Positions 26,172 to 37,035 of a stretch of 64,000 nucleotides of DNA are shown one piece after another. Within the stretch, counting starts at the first letter, position 1. Each line of letters starts with the position of its first letter. Position numbers and translations under genes: made by a program. This DNA is from Chionoecetes opilio (taxonomy: Eukaryota; Arthropoda; Malacostraca; Decapoda; Majidae), in assembly GCA_016584305.1 (NCBI GenBank), contig JACEEZ010003550.1, positions 669,574-733,573 of the forward strand, given 5' to 3'. Under the pieces are notes generated by a model, which saw only the letters and a list, made by a program, of their open reading frames with translations, was not told where the DNA came from and did no database searches.

Positions 26172-27120
26172 TTCTGTCTCTTTTATTTTCTCTCGCACGA
26201 TGGCTCTGCTGAATCGCCGCATTTCAATATCTCTTGTTTCTTAGGGACGTTTGAGCTTATTTCCTACGTCGTGTGTTTACTTTTCTTTTTCTATGCCTAA
26301 CAACCGGCTTCAAAGTAAAATATTGGCATGCATTACTTTTTTGTGTTGTTTTGCTCTGATATCTATGTTCTTTTGCTTTTTTTCCCCTCCTTCTTCCTCC
26401 TATACTTGTTCCTTCTCTTATTCCTCTTTTCTTCACCTCCCTGTCCTTGTCTTTTTTCTTCTTCTTTTTTTACGACGAACCTTCCCACGTGACATGCCTC
26501 TGAATTCAATAACCTGCAAAGTATTTATCGTTGTCCTAACCAAAGGGGAATACAGGATTGATTTCTGCTTAGGTAACGCCACGTGAGGTAATGCCGAAGT
26601 AATACTAACATTTAATTAAGCAACACCACTGGAATCAACGACGCTTTGACGTGCAGAGGAAAGGAACACAAAATACAAAGAAGATACCATGACAGAGGAG
26701 CTGTGCGTAGCTTCATCAATGACTAATTAATACAGGCTCGACTGATGATAAGGAAGCCAAGTGCTGAGTAAACATACCTTAATTTGCCTCTTGTGGACAT
26801 ATGGTTTTGATATTGGCGGCTGAAGTACCTCAAAAATAATACATTGCCACATTTATTTAATTATATCCTCGTTTATTTTGTCCCCCGTAAGTGAATTTCT
26901 TTTTCTTTTTTAGTGGAGCAGCATCTCTAAAAACTATGTGTTGTGTTTTGTGGATAATGAGCGGGACTAATTGCTGCTGACGCTTCTGGCTCGCCTCTTC
27001 CCCTCACCCTCTTCCCCTCACCCTCCTCCCCTCACCATTATGCCGAACCCGTCACTCGATGGTCGCGTAATGACATTAAAAGATAAATAGTTTACCGGAA
27101 ATTAGTAAAAGGGTATCCCA

Positions 27121-27125
<5 letters not shown>
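26172..27125. other. Unique sequence, no gene seen
   Basis: T-rich 26240-26480, then mixed. CTTCCCCTCACCCT is repeated at about 26997-27030. No coding support. Confidence 0.4.
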
Positions 27126-27171
<46 letters not shown>

Positions 27172-27273
27172 AGAAGGATTTTACGTCTCCCTCTCTCTTT
27201 CTAAGGTGGATTTCACGTTTCTCTCTAATATAAGGGGGATTTTGCGTCTCTCTCTCTCTAAGGGGGATTTTAC

Positions 27274-27358
<85 letters not shown>

Positions 27359-27375
27359 AGGTGGTTTTTACGTAT
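27126..27375. repeat. (CT)n punctuated by a 20-bp recurring motif
   Basis: A motif close to TAAGGGGGATTTTACGTCTC occurs five times (about 27170, 27203, 27230, 27267 and 27357), separated by CT runs ranging from about 8 to 80 bases. This is a minisatellite whose unit contains an expandable CT tract. Confidence 0.9.
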
Positions 27376-28354
27376 GAATTAAGGTTTTCTATAAATATAC
27401 CCAACACTGCGGCATTAGTCAGTGTCTCGCCGTAATGGTAGGCGGGAGTGCATACATTACCGCGCGTGTTGGTCTCGGGTCGTGAGCCTCGACTCCCTCC
27501 CTTCGCTTTCCCCTTCGCCTTCCCTTTCTCCTTTCTCTCCTGTCTCTTTATCCTCTGACTTCACCCTCTCCTTCACTGCACCCTGTCTTACATTCCTCCA
27601 CCTCTTCCTTTCCCTCTTTCCATCCTCCTCTTCCTCCTCTTCCTCCATCATCACCTCTTCCTTTCCCTCCTCTTCTTTCCCATGTTTCCCTTCTCTCAGC
27701 TTTGTCACTTCACTCACTTCTCCATTTATCTTACTTTAACTTCTTTTTTCTTCTTCTTTCTTCCTGTCTCTTTTTCTGTACCTTCTTGATCCCTTTCACC
27801 CTTTGTCTTCACTATTTATTTTCTTCTTGTCTCTGTTTCATGTCTGTCTCTCCTTCTATGGCTGATAATCTGTACTGGTTGGTCAGGGAGGGAGAGAAAG
27901 AGAGAGGGAGAGATGAAGAGGGGAATGGGAGAGGGAAGAAGAGAGGTGAGAGAAGAAGAGGGGAATGGGGGAGGGAAGAAGAGAGGGGAATGAGAGGGAA
28001 GTGAGGAGGGTCGCACTACACTTATGGTAATGGACATGGCATTGCAGTATTTACTTCAACGTTTAGAGGGACTCATCGCCATCCTCTCTTGCATTTATTA
28101 GACCGGAGATTGAGCCGAGTTGCGCCATGGAAATACTTTGAAAAAATTGGTACAAAGCTCAGAGTATGTTATCCATTGGTCGTGTTCTGTCTGGCTACTG
28201 GTATAGATTGGAAAGGGATATCGCGTTTCTGAATGTCTAAAATAATGATACTGATAATACTGATAATGATAACAATGGTAATGCCTTTTTTTCAGCATAT
28301 TTAGTGTTTTGCATATCTGAACGGGATGGGGGATGGTGAACATACATACATACA
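27376..28354. other. Unique and low-complexity sequence, no gene seen
   Basis: 27480-27840 is C/T-rich and 27885-28005 is GA-rich with a GAGGGGAATGGGNGAGGGAA duplication. No gene is supportable. Confidence 0.45.
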
Positions 28355-28475
<121 letters not shown>

Positions 28476-28603
28476 TTTTGTAATATATAAGAATAAATAT
28501 TATCAATTGAAAGCAGAAAATTAAGTGCAGTAACGCTTAAAGTTCAGGTTTTTTTTGTTTTTTGTAACATTTCCTCTCTTCTTGACTTGGAATAATAGAA
28601 GAC

Positions 28604-28704
<101 letters not shown>

Positions 28705-28959
28705 ATAATTAACTAAAAAGGAGAAAGAGGATATTAGGGAGTAAGCTTTCCACACACCGAATATTGAGTGGAAGCGCCGAGACAAATGGGGAAGTGGCAG
28801 GCGTGTGGAATACATTTTCGGCCTCGTTTACCAGGGAGCAACGAGACTCGAGCCAAAAGTGTGAGCGCTAATTAGCTAAGCAGATAATCCGGAGAAGCAC
28901 AGAGTGGTCATGATCCATCAGTGTCCACCTGCCAAGCATCTCTATACTCTTGTCTACCT

Positions 28960-29260
28960 TACCGCACACCTGTCTTTCCCTTACTCACATCTGTTTCTTC
29001 TTACCACCACCACACACCTGCTTCACACCACCAAACAACCTTCTCTTCCCTTACACACACCTGTCTCTTCCTAGCAAACACCTGTTTCTCCCTACCACAC
29101 ACCTGTCTTTCCCGACCACACACCTGTCTTTCCCGACCACACACCTGTCTCTTCCTACCACACACCTGTCTCTCCCCACCACCACCACCACACACCTTCC
29201 TCCTACCACACACCATCACATACTATATCTCACCAAACACCTGTCTCTGTTACCTTCCAT
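28960..29260. repeat. 21-bp ACCTGTCT minisatellite
   Basis: Degenerate units of about 21 bases, such as CCACACACCTGTCTTTCCCG, are clearest between 29080 and 29180. The frames it opens (LPTTHLS repeats) are not otherwise supported. Confidence 0.85.
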
Positions 29261-29402
29261 ACTTCTCCATCACCCAACACTGCTCATCTTTCTCACTTAT
29301 CATACACCTGTTGTCGTAGAGTTACCTGTTTTACTTCTTTACAGGTACGAAAGAAATTGTCCAGCCTACCAAAACCCCTTCACTCTAGCCTTCCTTCCTC
29401 TC

Positions 29403-29440
29403 CTCTTGTAGCTTCCTTATTTTCTTATGTTCTTATGTTC
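29403..29440 (-). mobile_element. Dispersed-element end with TTATGTTC tail, copy 2
   Basis: CTCTTGTAGCTTCCTTATTT followed by TTCTTATGTTC units, as at 6646. Confidence 0.5.
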
Positions 29441-29782
29441 TCCCTGCTTCCATTTCTTACATTACCTACTTGTATGTCTATTTTAAGGTAAATGTTCGAT
29501 AGAGAGGCATCTTCAGCGAGGAAACTGTACATTAGGTGAGAGGGGAAAGAGAAGGAGAAGGTATGCAGAGAGGAGCCGTGAGAGGGGGAAGGTGTGCAGA
29601 GAGGAGCCATGAATGATAAAGTGAAGAGGAAGAGAGAGGAGGAAAGTGCGTTTAAATATAGATTCCCGGACTCGTGACTCAGACGGTGACGTGAGCCAGG
29701 CGGGAGGTCGGCAAAGCACTTTATTGATTGGTGTATTTTAAAGTAAATGTCAGGTAGTCCTTCCTTCACCTCTCATCTCCAT

Positions 29783-29789
<7 letters not shown>
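29441..29789. other. Unique sequence with small duplication
   Basis: GTGTGCAGAGAGGAGCC-type sequence is duplicated at about 29561-29608. No gene. Confidence 0.45.

Positions 29790-29862
<73 letters not shown>
29790..29862. repeat. (CT)n microsatellite
   Basis: Pure CT array. Confidence 0.98.
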
Positions 29863-29863
<1 letters not shown>

Positions 29864-29892
29864 GGAACTACCACGTGTATAGTTCTCACGGT

Positions 29893-30224
<332 letters not shown>

Positions 30225-30412
30225 CGCTACTCTCACTACAACGGTGTTAGCTCTCCCCACGCCTTCTGGCCTCTAGTCCCTTGGTAAACAAACCCTCGAT
30301 GCATCCCTCCCGTCACACTTACTACAATAAATGAGCAAAAGGGTGAGTGGTAAATAAACTGGTTAATGGATCTTTATTATTTCAGTCGTAGTTTTCTTCC
30401 TGATTATTTCTT
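30225..30412. other. Unique sequence, no gene seen
   Basis: Short mixed segment, no feature. Confidence 0.4.
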
Positions 30413-30437
30413 TCTGTGTGTGTATGTGTGTGTGACT

Positions 30438-30518
<81 letters not shown>

Positions 30519-30520
30519 CG
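30413..30520. repeat. (GT)n microsatellite
   Basis: GT array with TATG, GACT and GAGT variants at its left end. Confidence 0.97.
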
Positions 30521-30811
30521 CGAGATCCCCTCTGTTGCAGTTGAATGTGCAAGGGACGTGATTTTTTTCTCCTATTTTCAAGTTTACAATATTTTTTTCA
30601 TAACCTATACAATTGTTCTATTTGCAGACTCTTATTACATACTTGCGACTCTTATCCCATACTAACTGACCCTTATTTCATATTTGCAAACCCTTTTCTT
30701 CTATTTATATGTTTAGTATCTTATCACACATACATCGCATCACAATTCAATCTTATCTATCAATGTACTGAACGTTACTGATTTACCTTGTATGTATCTC
30801 AACTTTTTTTT
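30521..30811. other. AT-rich unique sequence, no gene seen
   Basis: No supportable feature. Confidence 0.4.
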
Positions 30812-31030
30812 CCTTTACTTCCCTTTCCTCTCCTTTTACTCTCTCTTCACTCTTCTCTTCTTCTGATGCCTCCACCCACTATACTCTTTATTATCTTCAT
30901 CCCTCCTTATTATCTTTCCTTCATCCTTCTTTCCTTCGCTTCCCTTTCCTCTCCTTTTACTCTCTCCACTCTTCCTTCTTTTGATGCTTCCACCCACTAT
31001 ACTCGTTATTATCATCACCCCTCCACTCAC
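30812..31030. repeat. Two-copy tandem duplication, 119 bp
   Basis: CTTCCCTTTCCTCTCCTTTT occurs at about 30819 and 30938, and both copies continue through CCACCCACTATACTC. Confidence 0.88.
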
Positions 31031-31271
31031 CCCTCCACTCCTCACCTCTCCACTTATCCCTATCTTCACCCCTGTCCATGGCTACCCTCGTTCCCGGCAG
31101 TATCAAGCCACTTTCTTCTAATTAATAACCTCTCACTTCTCTTTCAACTCTCCTTTCCTTTGATAGATGTAAACTTTTATCGTCACATGAAACATTAGAG
31201 TCTCTTTGTCTCGAACAGTTACCTGCCTTTCAATAGGGAACAAGTGGAATTTTTTGAGTTAGATTACCTGA

Positions 31272-31525
31272 CATAGATAGGAAATGATATACCGACGTAG
31301 AGAGAAAATGATGTACGAACGTAGAGAGAAAATTATGTATGGGCGTAGAGAGAAAATTATGTATGGACGTAGAAAGAAAATTATGTATGGGCGTAGAGAG
31401 AAAATGAAATACGGGCGTAGAGAAATATATATGGACGAAGAGAAAAAAATGACACGGGCAAAAGGGGGAAATGAAATACGGACGTAGAAAAAGACGTATA
31501 TCCGAACGTAGAGGTAAAATGACGC
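31272..31525. repeat. 24-bp minisatellite upstream of the 31609 gene
   Basis: Unit of the form CGTAGAGAGAAAATTATGTA plus TGGG. CGTAG recurs at 31296, 31320, 31344, 31368, 31392 and 31416, after which the units decay. Because 24 is a multiple of three, both strands are open (MYGRREKI on +, HNFLSTPI on -), which explains the short frames here. It ends about 85 bases before the start codon of the gene. Confidence 0.93.
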
Positions 31526-31608
31526 ACCCGCTCTGTTCTGAATGATTATGTGTGGATATTTTTTTCACTATCAAAACTGTGTATTATCAATTCAAACGAA
31601 CTTCATAA

Positions 31609-32496
31609 ATGTTTCGGTTTATTTCCGTGCTCTGCCTGACCGTGGTGGGGATCTGGGCGTCTGGCGGACTGGAGGTGGTGCCCGACGCGACCTCGAGCCT
31701 CGCGAACATCACACAGACGACCCTAGAAGGTGCGCCGGCCAAGGAGTTGAAGGCCGAGCTGGTAACAGAAAAAGACACCCTTGATAAAGAGCTTTGTGCC
31801 GTCAATAAGGGTAACGAGACCATAACCCCACGTACAGCTGCAAGTGAAGTGCCGGTCATTGAGAAGGTGAATGAGACCAGTATTGCATCCGAGGACGGAC
31901 CGAGCAAGGTTGAAATAGTCGAGATTAAACGTGAAGTGTTTCCTGGCAACGAGACTAAGGAAGTTGTCATTACAGAAACAGCAGAAAAGCTTCCATCTAA
32001 CGACACCGTCAAGGAAACCATCATTGAACGTAAGACTGTTACAGTTAACGACACAGAGACTGATAAACCCAAGAAAGACGTGATCACTGAGGTGGAAGTG
32101 GAAACGAGAGTGTGCGGCAACCATGCAGGAGAACATCTAGAGCATGGGGCAGAAATAACAGGTCTGATGCAAGCCATAGCAAGGGCTATGGAGGTATTGA
32201 GACAAGCACAGATCAAAGTCCAAGCTACAGAAATGCCCTGCCATACCACAGAGACCGCAGTGAAGGTGGAGGAAAAAGAGGTTGGTGAGGTGGTTGAAGT
32301 TACGGTAGAGAAAGCAGCAGAAAAGCCAACAGTACAGAAAGAAGCTTCAACCCAAACTGAAGCCGAACAAAAATCAGCTGACAAACCAGAAGCTGAAGCC
32401 AAACAGACTGTGGTGGAAACACAAGTCAAGAAGCCAGTCGGTGCATCCAGCTTAGCTCTGTTGAAGGAGTTAACTGATAGCATCACAACCCTTTAG
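31609..32496 (+). CDS. Secreted acidic Thr/Glu/Val-rich protein, 295 aa
   Basis: An uninterrupted 295-codon frame with balanced codon use, unlike the repeat-derived frames around it. Residues 1-18 form a signal peptide (hydrophobic core ISVLCLTVVGIWA, probable cleavage near residues 17-20). The mature part is acidic and Thr/Glu/Lys/Val-rich, with six N-glycosylation sequons confined to the first half (N33, N69, N88, N114, N131, N147), spaced 16-36 residues. Mature cysteines are C63, C169 and C211. A His-containing stretch, CGNHAGEHLEHG (169-180), precedes a likely amphipathic helix (183-205). The C-terminal third is a charged E/K/A/T-rich tail ending SSLALLKELTDSITTL. No transmembrane segment follows the signal. 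I recognise no family and no function should be assigned. The start at 31609 is chosen because it directly precedes the signal peptide. A poly(A) signal lies 263 bases after the stop. It could be a true single-exon gene or one large exon. Confidence 0.7.
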   Translation: MFRFISVLCLTVVGIWASGGLEVVPDATSSLANITQTTLEGAPAKELKAELVTEKDTLDKELCAVNKGNETITPRTAASEVPVIEKVNETSIASEDGPSKVEIVEIKREVFPGNETKEVVITETAEKLPSNDTVKETIIERKTVTVNDTETDKPKKDVITEVEVETRVCGNHAGEHLEHGAEITGLMQAIARAMEVLRQAQIKVQATEMPCHTTETAVKVEEKEVGEVVEVTVEKAAEKPTVQKEASTQTEAEQKSADKPEAEAKQTVVETQVKKPVGASSLALLKELTDSITTL

Positions 32497-32552
32497 GATC
32501 CCATGATTTCTCCATCGGATCCTCCATAATCCAATGATCCAATGTTGCCTAT

Positions 32553-32735
32553 TGGATCCGTTTGTCTACATATCGTAATAATTTCTTCTTTTTCAGAATC
32601 ACTAATTCATTAATAAGATCATTACTGGTGTGCGGATTAGCCCAATAGATCCGTTTGTCAACATATCGTAATAATTTATTCTTCAAAATATAAACTAATT
32701 CATTAAAAAGATAATTACTGGTGTGCGGATACGAA
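32553..32735. repeat. Two-copy tandem duplication, 93 bp, in the 3' flank
   Basis: GATCCGTTTGTCWACATATC occurs at 32555 and 32648, and both copies end in ATTACTGGTGTGCGGAT. It lies between the stop codon and the poly(A) signal, so it would be in the 3' UTR if that signal is used. Confidence 0.9.
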
Positions 32736-32758
32736 TGCATGTTTCAAGACAGACTGGG

Positions 32759-32764
32759 AATAAA
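32759..32764 (+). terminator. Poly(A) signal AATAAA
   Basis: Canonical AATAAA on the gene strand. A cleavage site 10-30 bases later would fall at or inside the following hairpin. Confidence 0.45.
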
Positions 32765-32779
32765 CCTATGCACGTGTTA

Positions 32780-32829
32780 TAATGCACTGCCAAAGACTAC
32801 AGTATACAATAGTCTTTGGCAGTGCATTA
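32780..32829. other. Perfect 20-bp hairpin
   Basis: Arms 32780-32799 and 32810-32829 (TAATGCACTGCCAAAGACTA and its exact complement) enclose the 10-base loop CAGTATACAA. No neighbouring copy was seen. It could be a small TIR remnant or a structured RNA at the transcript end. Confidence 0.85.
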
Positions 32830-33080
32830 AGAGTGAGTTAGTGAGTGAGTGCGTGAATGAGTGACAAAATGAATGAGGATAAGGACAGGCTAATAGGTGA
32901 GGCAGTGTGTGTGTGTGTGTGTGGGCGTGTGTGTGGGTGCGTGTGTGTGTGTGTATGTGGTAGAAGGGGGGAGGAAAATGGTTTCGTAACGTTAAAAAAA
33001 GGATAACTTTGAACACTAAGATGCGACTCAGCGAATTGGCGACCCAGACCTTATGTATCGTTCTTCACGCTGACAGTAAA
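32830..33080. other. Unique sequence with GAGT and GT low complexity
   Basis: GTGAGTGAGT-like repeats near 32833-32865, and a short GT array with GGGC interruptions at 32907-32957. No gene. Confidence 0.5.
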
Positions 33081-33425
33081 CATGCAGCCACTCTCCTTCC
33101 TCTTCCTCTTCTTCTTCTACCTCCTTTACCTCTTCTTCCTCCTCCTTTATCTATATTTATCTTTCTCATCCTTTCATTTCTTCTCTTCCTATGTTTTTTG
33201 GTATTCTATGTTTAGTCTGCTACCTCCTCCCTCTCCTCTTCCTCCTCCTTATTTTACTTCTTTTATCGCTCTCCTTTCCCTCTTCCTCTTCCTCCTCCTC
33301 CTCCTTTCTCAACCCTCTCTCTCCTCCTTCATCCCTTTACTCTTCATCATCATCATTACTTCTCTTCCTTTGTATGATTTTTTCACCTCTTTGTCTACCA
33401 CCATCACCTCCTTCTCCTCATAACC
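33081..33425. repeat. CTT/CTC-rich low-complexity tract
   Basis: Pyrimidine-rich sequence without a fixed period. It generates three overlapping hydrophobic/serine-rich frames that are not credible genes. Confidence 0.75.
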
Positions 33426-35058
33426 CTTTCACACAAACAATACAGCTGTTGTAATTGTATTGGTCTCTCTTGGTGTCCTGGTGTCCCAATTTAGCCATAG
33501 CCATAACCACGAGACAGAGAGACACGAGAGGGAGGAGGTGGCCATCTGCAGACCTGATTCCAGAGACCATTTGGTTTTCACGTGAGACCATTTTTCCAGG
33601 TATTTTGGGGGAGAAGACGCGCCTATTATCCTACCTCAGTGATGGTGGAGGATATACTTGGCTTGCAGGTGGCGCCGTTGCCGTGTGAGAGGAATCTTGA
33701 TGGGGCAAATAAGGTGTTGATGGGAGGTGTTGATGGTTCGGAAGGAGGAGGAGGAGGAGGAGAGGAGAGGAGAGGAGAGGAGAGGAGAGGAGAGGAAGAA
33801 GAGGTGGCGGATTGGTTGAATGAAGGTTGGTTGTAGTGATGAAAGCGGAAGAGGGGGAGGTGAATGAAGCTTAGTTGTAGTAGAAGAAGGAGTTGTAGTA
33901 GGTAGTAGTGAAGGAGTAGTAGTGGTTGTGGTGTTGTAAATTTTGTGTTGTGTTGTTTGGTGTTATACGAGGGTGAATAAGGCAATTTTTTTCGGGATGT
34001 AACTTTTTTTTTTTTGTGTCTGTGTTTGTGTATTGGGTTCATGTGTCGGTGGTGTTGCGGTGTTAGTGGAGGGGGTGATTGAAGGGGGGGAGCTTACCAC
34101 AGTGTTGGGACATGTGGAAGGTTGATGATATTGCGATGCTGTGCTAACCTCCCTCCCCTACCCCCCCTCCCTCCCACTTTCATCCACTCCCATCCATCCA
34201 CTCAGTTCCCCTCTCCACAAATGAACAAGGGAGATGAAACAGCCTGCACCACCACCACCACCACATCACCACTAACATCACCAGCTAAACCACTTCATAA
34301 ACCAGATTCACATGTTATTTCAGCAACTTTTCATAATTACGAGCACCATATATCGTAAAAATAATCTTTATTATACATTTTTATTAATTTCAGTCCCCCT
34401 TTTTTAATTATTATATTTTGTAGTTTCTCAATAATGTTTTCTCCATTTTTTTCGTTTACTGTATCATTGTCACTCTTTTTTTACTGACTCATTTTTTCCC
34501 CCTCTTTTTACTCCTTTGTTTCTGTTCATTTATAGTTTTTTTCTTCTTATTAATGTGTCGTCACCAGTTTCATTTTTTTTTGGACTTACCCTCATTTTCC
34601 CCCTCTTTTTACTCCTTTGTTTCCGTTCGTATATGTTTTTTTTTCTTATTGTGTCCTCGCCTTTTTCATTTGTTTCCTGTGTCCTCTCTTTCGTTTTTAT
34701 TTCCTCGTTACTTTTTTTTTTTTGGCCCTTGTTCTCTTTTGTTTCCACCTCTGCCACTTTTTTGTACAACTCTATTTTTTCTTTCCTTTCTTTTCACTTT
34801 TTTTTCAACATTTATTCCCTAGTTTTTCATTTCTTTGCTTACTTATGTCCCCTTTTTTCATCTGCTTTTCTCTTTTCCTTTACCTTTCTTCCTATTTATT
34901 GATTCTTATTCTTATTTATTCCTATTTTATCTCTCTTGCATCCATTCCTCCCTAGTCTCTTCACCATTCCTCTTACGTATGTCACCTTTTTCTTCTGCAT
35001 TTCCCTTTTCCTTAACCTTTCTTCCTATTTTCACTTTATAATCACCAAATAGCGCGGT
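33426..35058. other. Unique and low-complexity sequence, no gene seen
   Basis: Holds a (GAGAG) pentanucleotide run at 33760-33796, GTAGTAGTGG-like repeats at 33880-33935, and a T-rich region 34380-35040. In that region CCCCCTCTTTTTACTCCTTTGTTTC recurs 100 bases apart (about 34498 and 34598), and CCTTTMCCTTTCTTCCTATT recurs near 34878 and 35010. Confidence 0.5.
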
Positions 35059-35447
35059 TCATATTTCATTCCTCTCTACTTTTCCCTTCATTGTTTCCTG
35101 CAGTTTCTTTTTCTCTCTCTCCTCCTTCGGGCACTCCTTGAGCCTAACCACCAGGGGGCCTCCGGGGAATCCAGTGTTGGCGCCTCCATTAATAGCTGTC
35201 CCTCCAGGGGCCCCAACACTCTCTGGGGGCCCGACAGAGACGTGATTGGCATCGTCACTAGTCAACGCCCTGGGTTTAGTGGTCGCTTTGGGGGGCAGGG
35301 GAGGGGCTGGGGGGGCAGGACCTTTGGGGGGGATGAGGGGGGAGGGCAGGACCTTAAGGTTATGTGGGGCCCGTGGGGGGTCAAGGGAATTAAGATTATG
35401 ATGATGAAATGTATAATAACCGCGTTTATGTGTTTTTACTTTATCGG
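35059..35447 (-). CDS. Candidate Pro/Gly-rich terminal exon
   Basis: Read on the minus strand, a frame of 128 codons stays open from a possible acceptor (TATTCTCAG, AG at 35448-35449) to TGA at 35059-35061. It goes through a proline-rich segment (PPKGPAPPAPPLPPKATTKP) and a Gly/Pro/Asn segment (GAPGGTAINGGANTGFPGG) into a basic/acidic tail (KEEREKKKLQETMKGKVERNEI). The composition varies along its length as in real proteins and is not a short repeat. No ATG opens it, so it would be a 3' exon. The upstream exon was not found and C-rich DNA is naturally poor in stops, so this could be chance. Confidence 0.25.
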
Positions 35448-35452
35448 CTGAG

Positions 35453-36107
35453 AATATGAATTGTTGTTAATGTTGTGATGAAAGTTAATTTTGTGTTGAT
35501 TACAATGTGTTTCTGTTTTCCTTCAAGTTTTAGTTCATTTCCTGGTTCAAATATAAAGTACTTAGGTGTGATTATAATGTATTTTTACTCCATCATGCTT
35601 CAGTAAATTCCTTTTCTATATACGTGCTCCATTAAACTACATAGACGTTTACTGTATCTCCTCAAATCTTTCAACGATTGATAGAATTACTTACTCATCG
35701 CGCAAGCCTAACAAGCTAATCAAACTAATCATCAATAACACCTTTTTTTCTCTCTTTGCAGGTGAGTTGTCGTGTTGGAGGCTGGACGTTGGACGGAACT
35801 GAAGATACTAGAGGTAAGGTTAAAGGTTTTGTCCCTCGCAGCCGTGAATCCCGCAAAACATGATAGGGTCAGGTCAGGCCATGTTATGTCAAGACGCGTG
35901 ACCTTGACTCATCATCGGGGACGTGTGGAGGGCCAGAGTAGAGTGGATGAATGGTTTCCTTGGACGGTGCGAGGCAAAAAGGGAAGGAAAAAAGAGGCGT
36001 TGGACTGATATTTGTGGTAATTAACGAGGACACCCGAATGGTCAGTGTGGTGGGGCGGACCGTATAACCCGAAGGGAGTGTTTTTTCTTCCCCTCCGCTG
36101 TGTAGGG
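35453..36107. other. AT-rich unique sequence, no gene seen
   Basis: A T-rich run ending TTTGCAG followed by GTGAGT at 35745-35766 resembles an acceptor and a donor back to back, with no exon between. No gene is supportable. Confidence 0.4.
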
Positions 36108-36490
36108 AAGGAAGGAGAGAGACAGAGAGGCGATAGAGAGAAAAAGGAGATGAAGTAGTGAGACAATGTGTTATGGAAAGGCAAAGGTGAAGAGGAAAAG
36201 TAGGGTAGAGGCAGTAGTTGGTGGAGTAGGAAAGGAGGGAGAGAGAGACAGAGAAATGATAGAGAGAAGGAGAAGGAGGTGAGGTAGTGAGACAATGAGT
36301 TATGGAGAGGTAAGGGTGAGGAGGAAAAGTAGGGAAGAGGTAATAGTTGGAGGAGTAGGAAAGGAGAGATGATAGAGAGAAGGAGAAGGAGGTGAGGTAG
36401 TGAGACAATGAGTTATGGAGAGGTAAGGGTGAGGAGGAAAAGAAGGGAAGAGGCAATAGTGGAGGAGTAGGAGAGGAGAGAAGAAGGTCC
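36108..36490. repeat. Purine-rich minisatellite, 113-129 bp units, three copies
   Basis: GTGAGACAATGNGTTATGGA occurs at 36158, 36287 and 36400, embedded in matching GATAGAGAGAAGGAGAAGGA and GGAGGAGTAGGAAAGGAG blocks. The minus-strand SITHCLTTSPPSPS frames derive from it. Confidence 0.92.
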
Positions 36491-36581
36491 TCCTCCGCCT
36501 CGGCCACCGATTCTTCATCCATCACTTCAAACAGAAATCATTCATCAGTCCGTGACACCTACAATTTGAGGCTCACTCCAT

Positions 36582-37035
36582 CAACGTGCATTCTCTTCAA
36601 TCTTTTAGAGAGGACTTTCCTATTTCTCAGAAGCTTATTAATAGGGTAGTAAAGAGTATGTGTGTGTTTCTCTCTATTTTCATCCCTTTTATCAACCCCA
36701 TTTCTCCCTATTTTCAACGTGTATTCTCCTTCAATATTTTAGAGAAAAATTTCCTATTTCTCAGAAGATTATTAACCCCTTCACGCCCAGATCTTTCCTT
36801 TGCTATAAAAAATCGTCTGTTGTTAGCTATAAAATTACGAAAAGTAACTTAATATAGCAAATTAGTTAGTCAACAAGGATACTAAACAGGTCATATATGT
36901 AAGATATTGCTTATATTCACTAAAAATCGTCTAATGGTACCCTAATTACAATGGAAATTACGTTCTGGGCCTCAAATGGTTAATAGGTTAGTAAAGAGTG
37001 AGTGTGTTTCTCCCTATTTTCATCCCTTTTATCAC
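36582..37035. repeat. Local duplication, second copy interrupted by a MITE
   Basis: Copy A runs from about 36582 to 36700. Copy B begins at about 36715, is broken at TTAA by the MITE at 36772-36983, and resumes with TAGGTTAGTAAAGAGT to about 37035. Copy A reads AGAAGCTTATTAATAGGGTA across the same point and so preserves the uninterrupted sequence. Confidence 0.92.
36772..36983 (-). mobile_element. TTAA-flanked MITE, copy 2
   Basis: Starts TTAACCCCTTCACGCCCAGA and ends, inverted, TTAACCATTTGAGGCCCAGA, giving a clear 20-base imperfect terminal inverted repeat including TTAA. It is oriented opposite to the copies at 22379 and 47633. TTAA is present once in the empty duplicate and twice here, so insertion duplicated exactly TTAA, as piggyBac-type transposases do. 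No coding capacity. Confidence 0.92.

Noticed and set aside
31587..32486. 299-codon minus-strand frame antisense to the secreted-protein gene
   Set aside because: It is the shadow of the + frame. Its composition (Ser/Thr/Val/Phe) mirrors the sense codons, and it has no signal peptide or domain.
35745..35766. Adjacent acceptor-like and donor-like sites (TTTGCAG then GTGAGT)
   Set aside because: There is no exon between them and no coding frame on either side. Likely chance in T-rich DNA.
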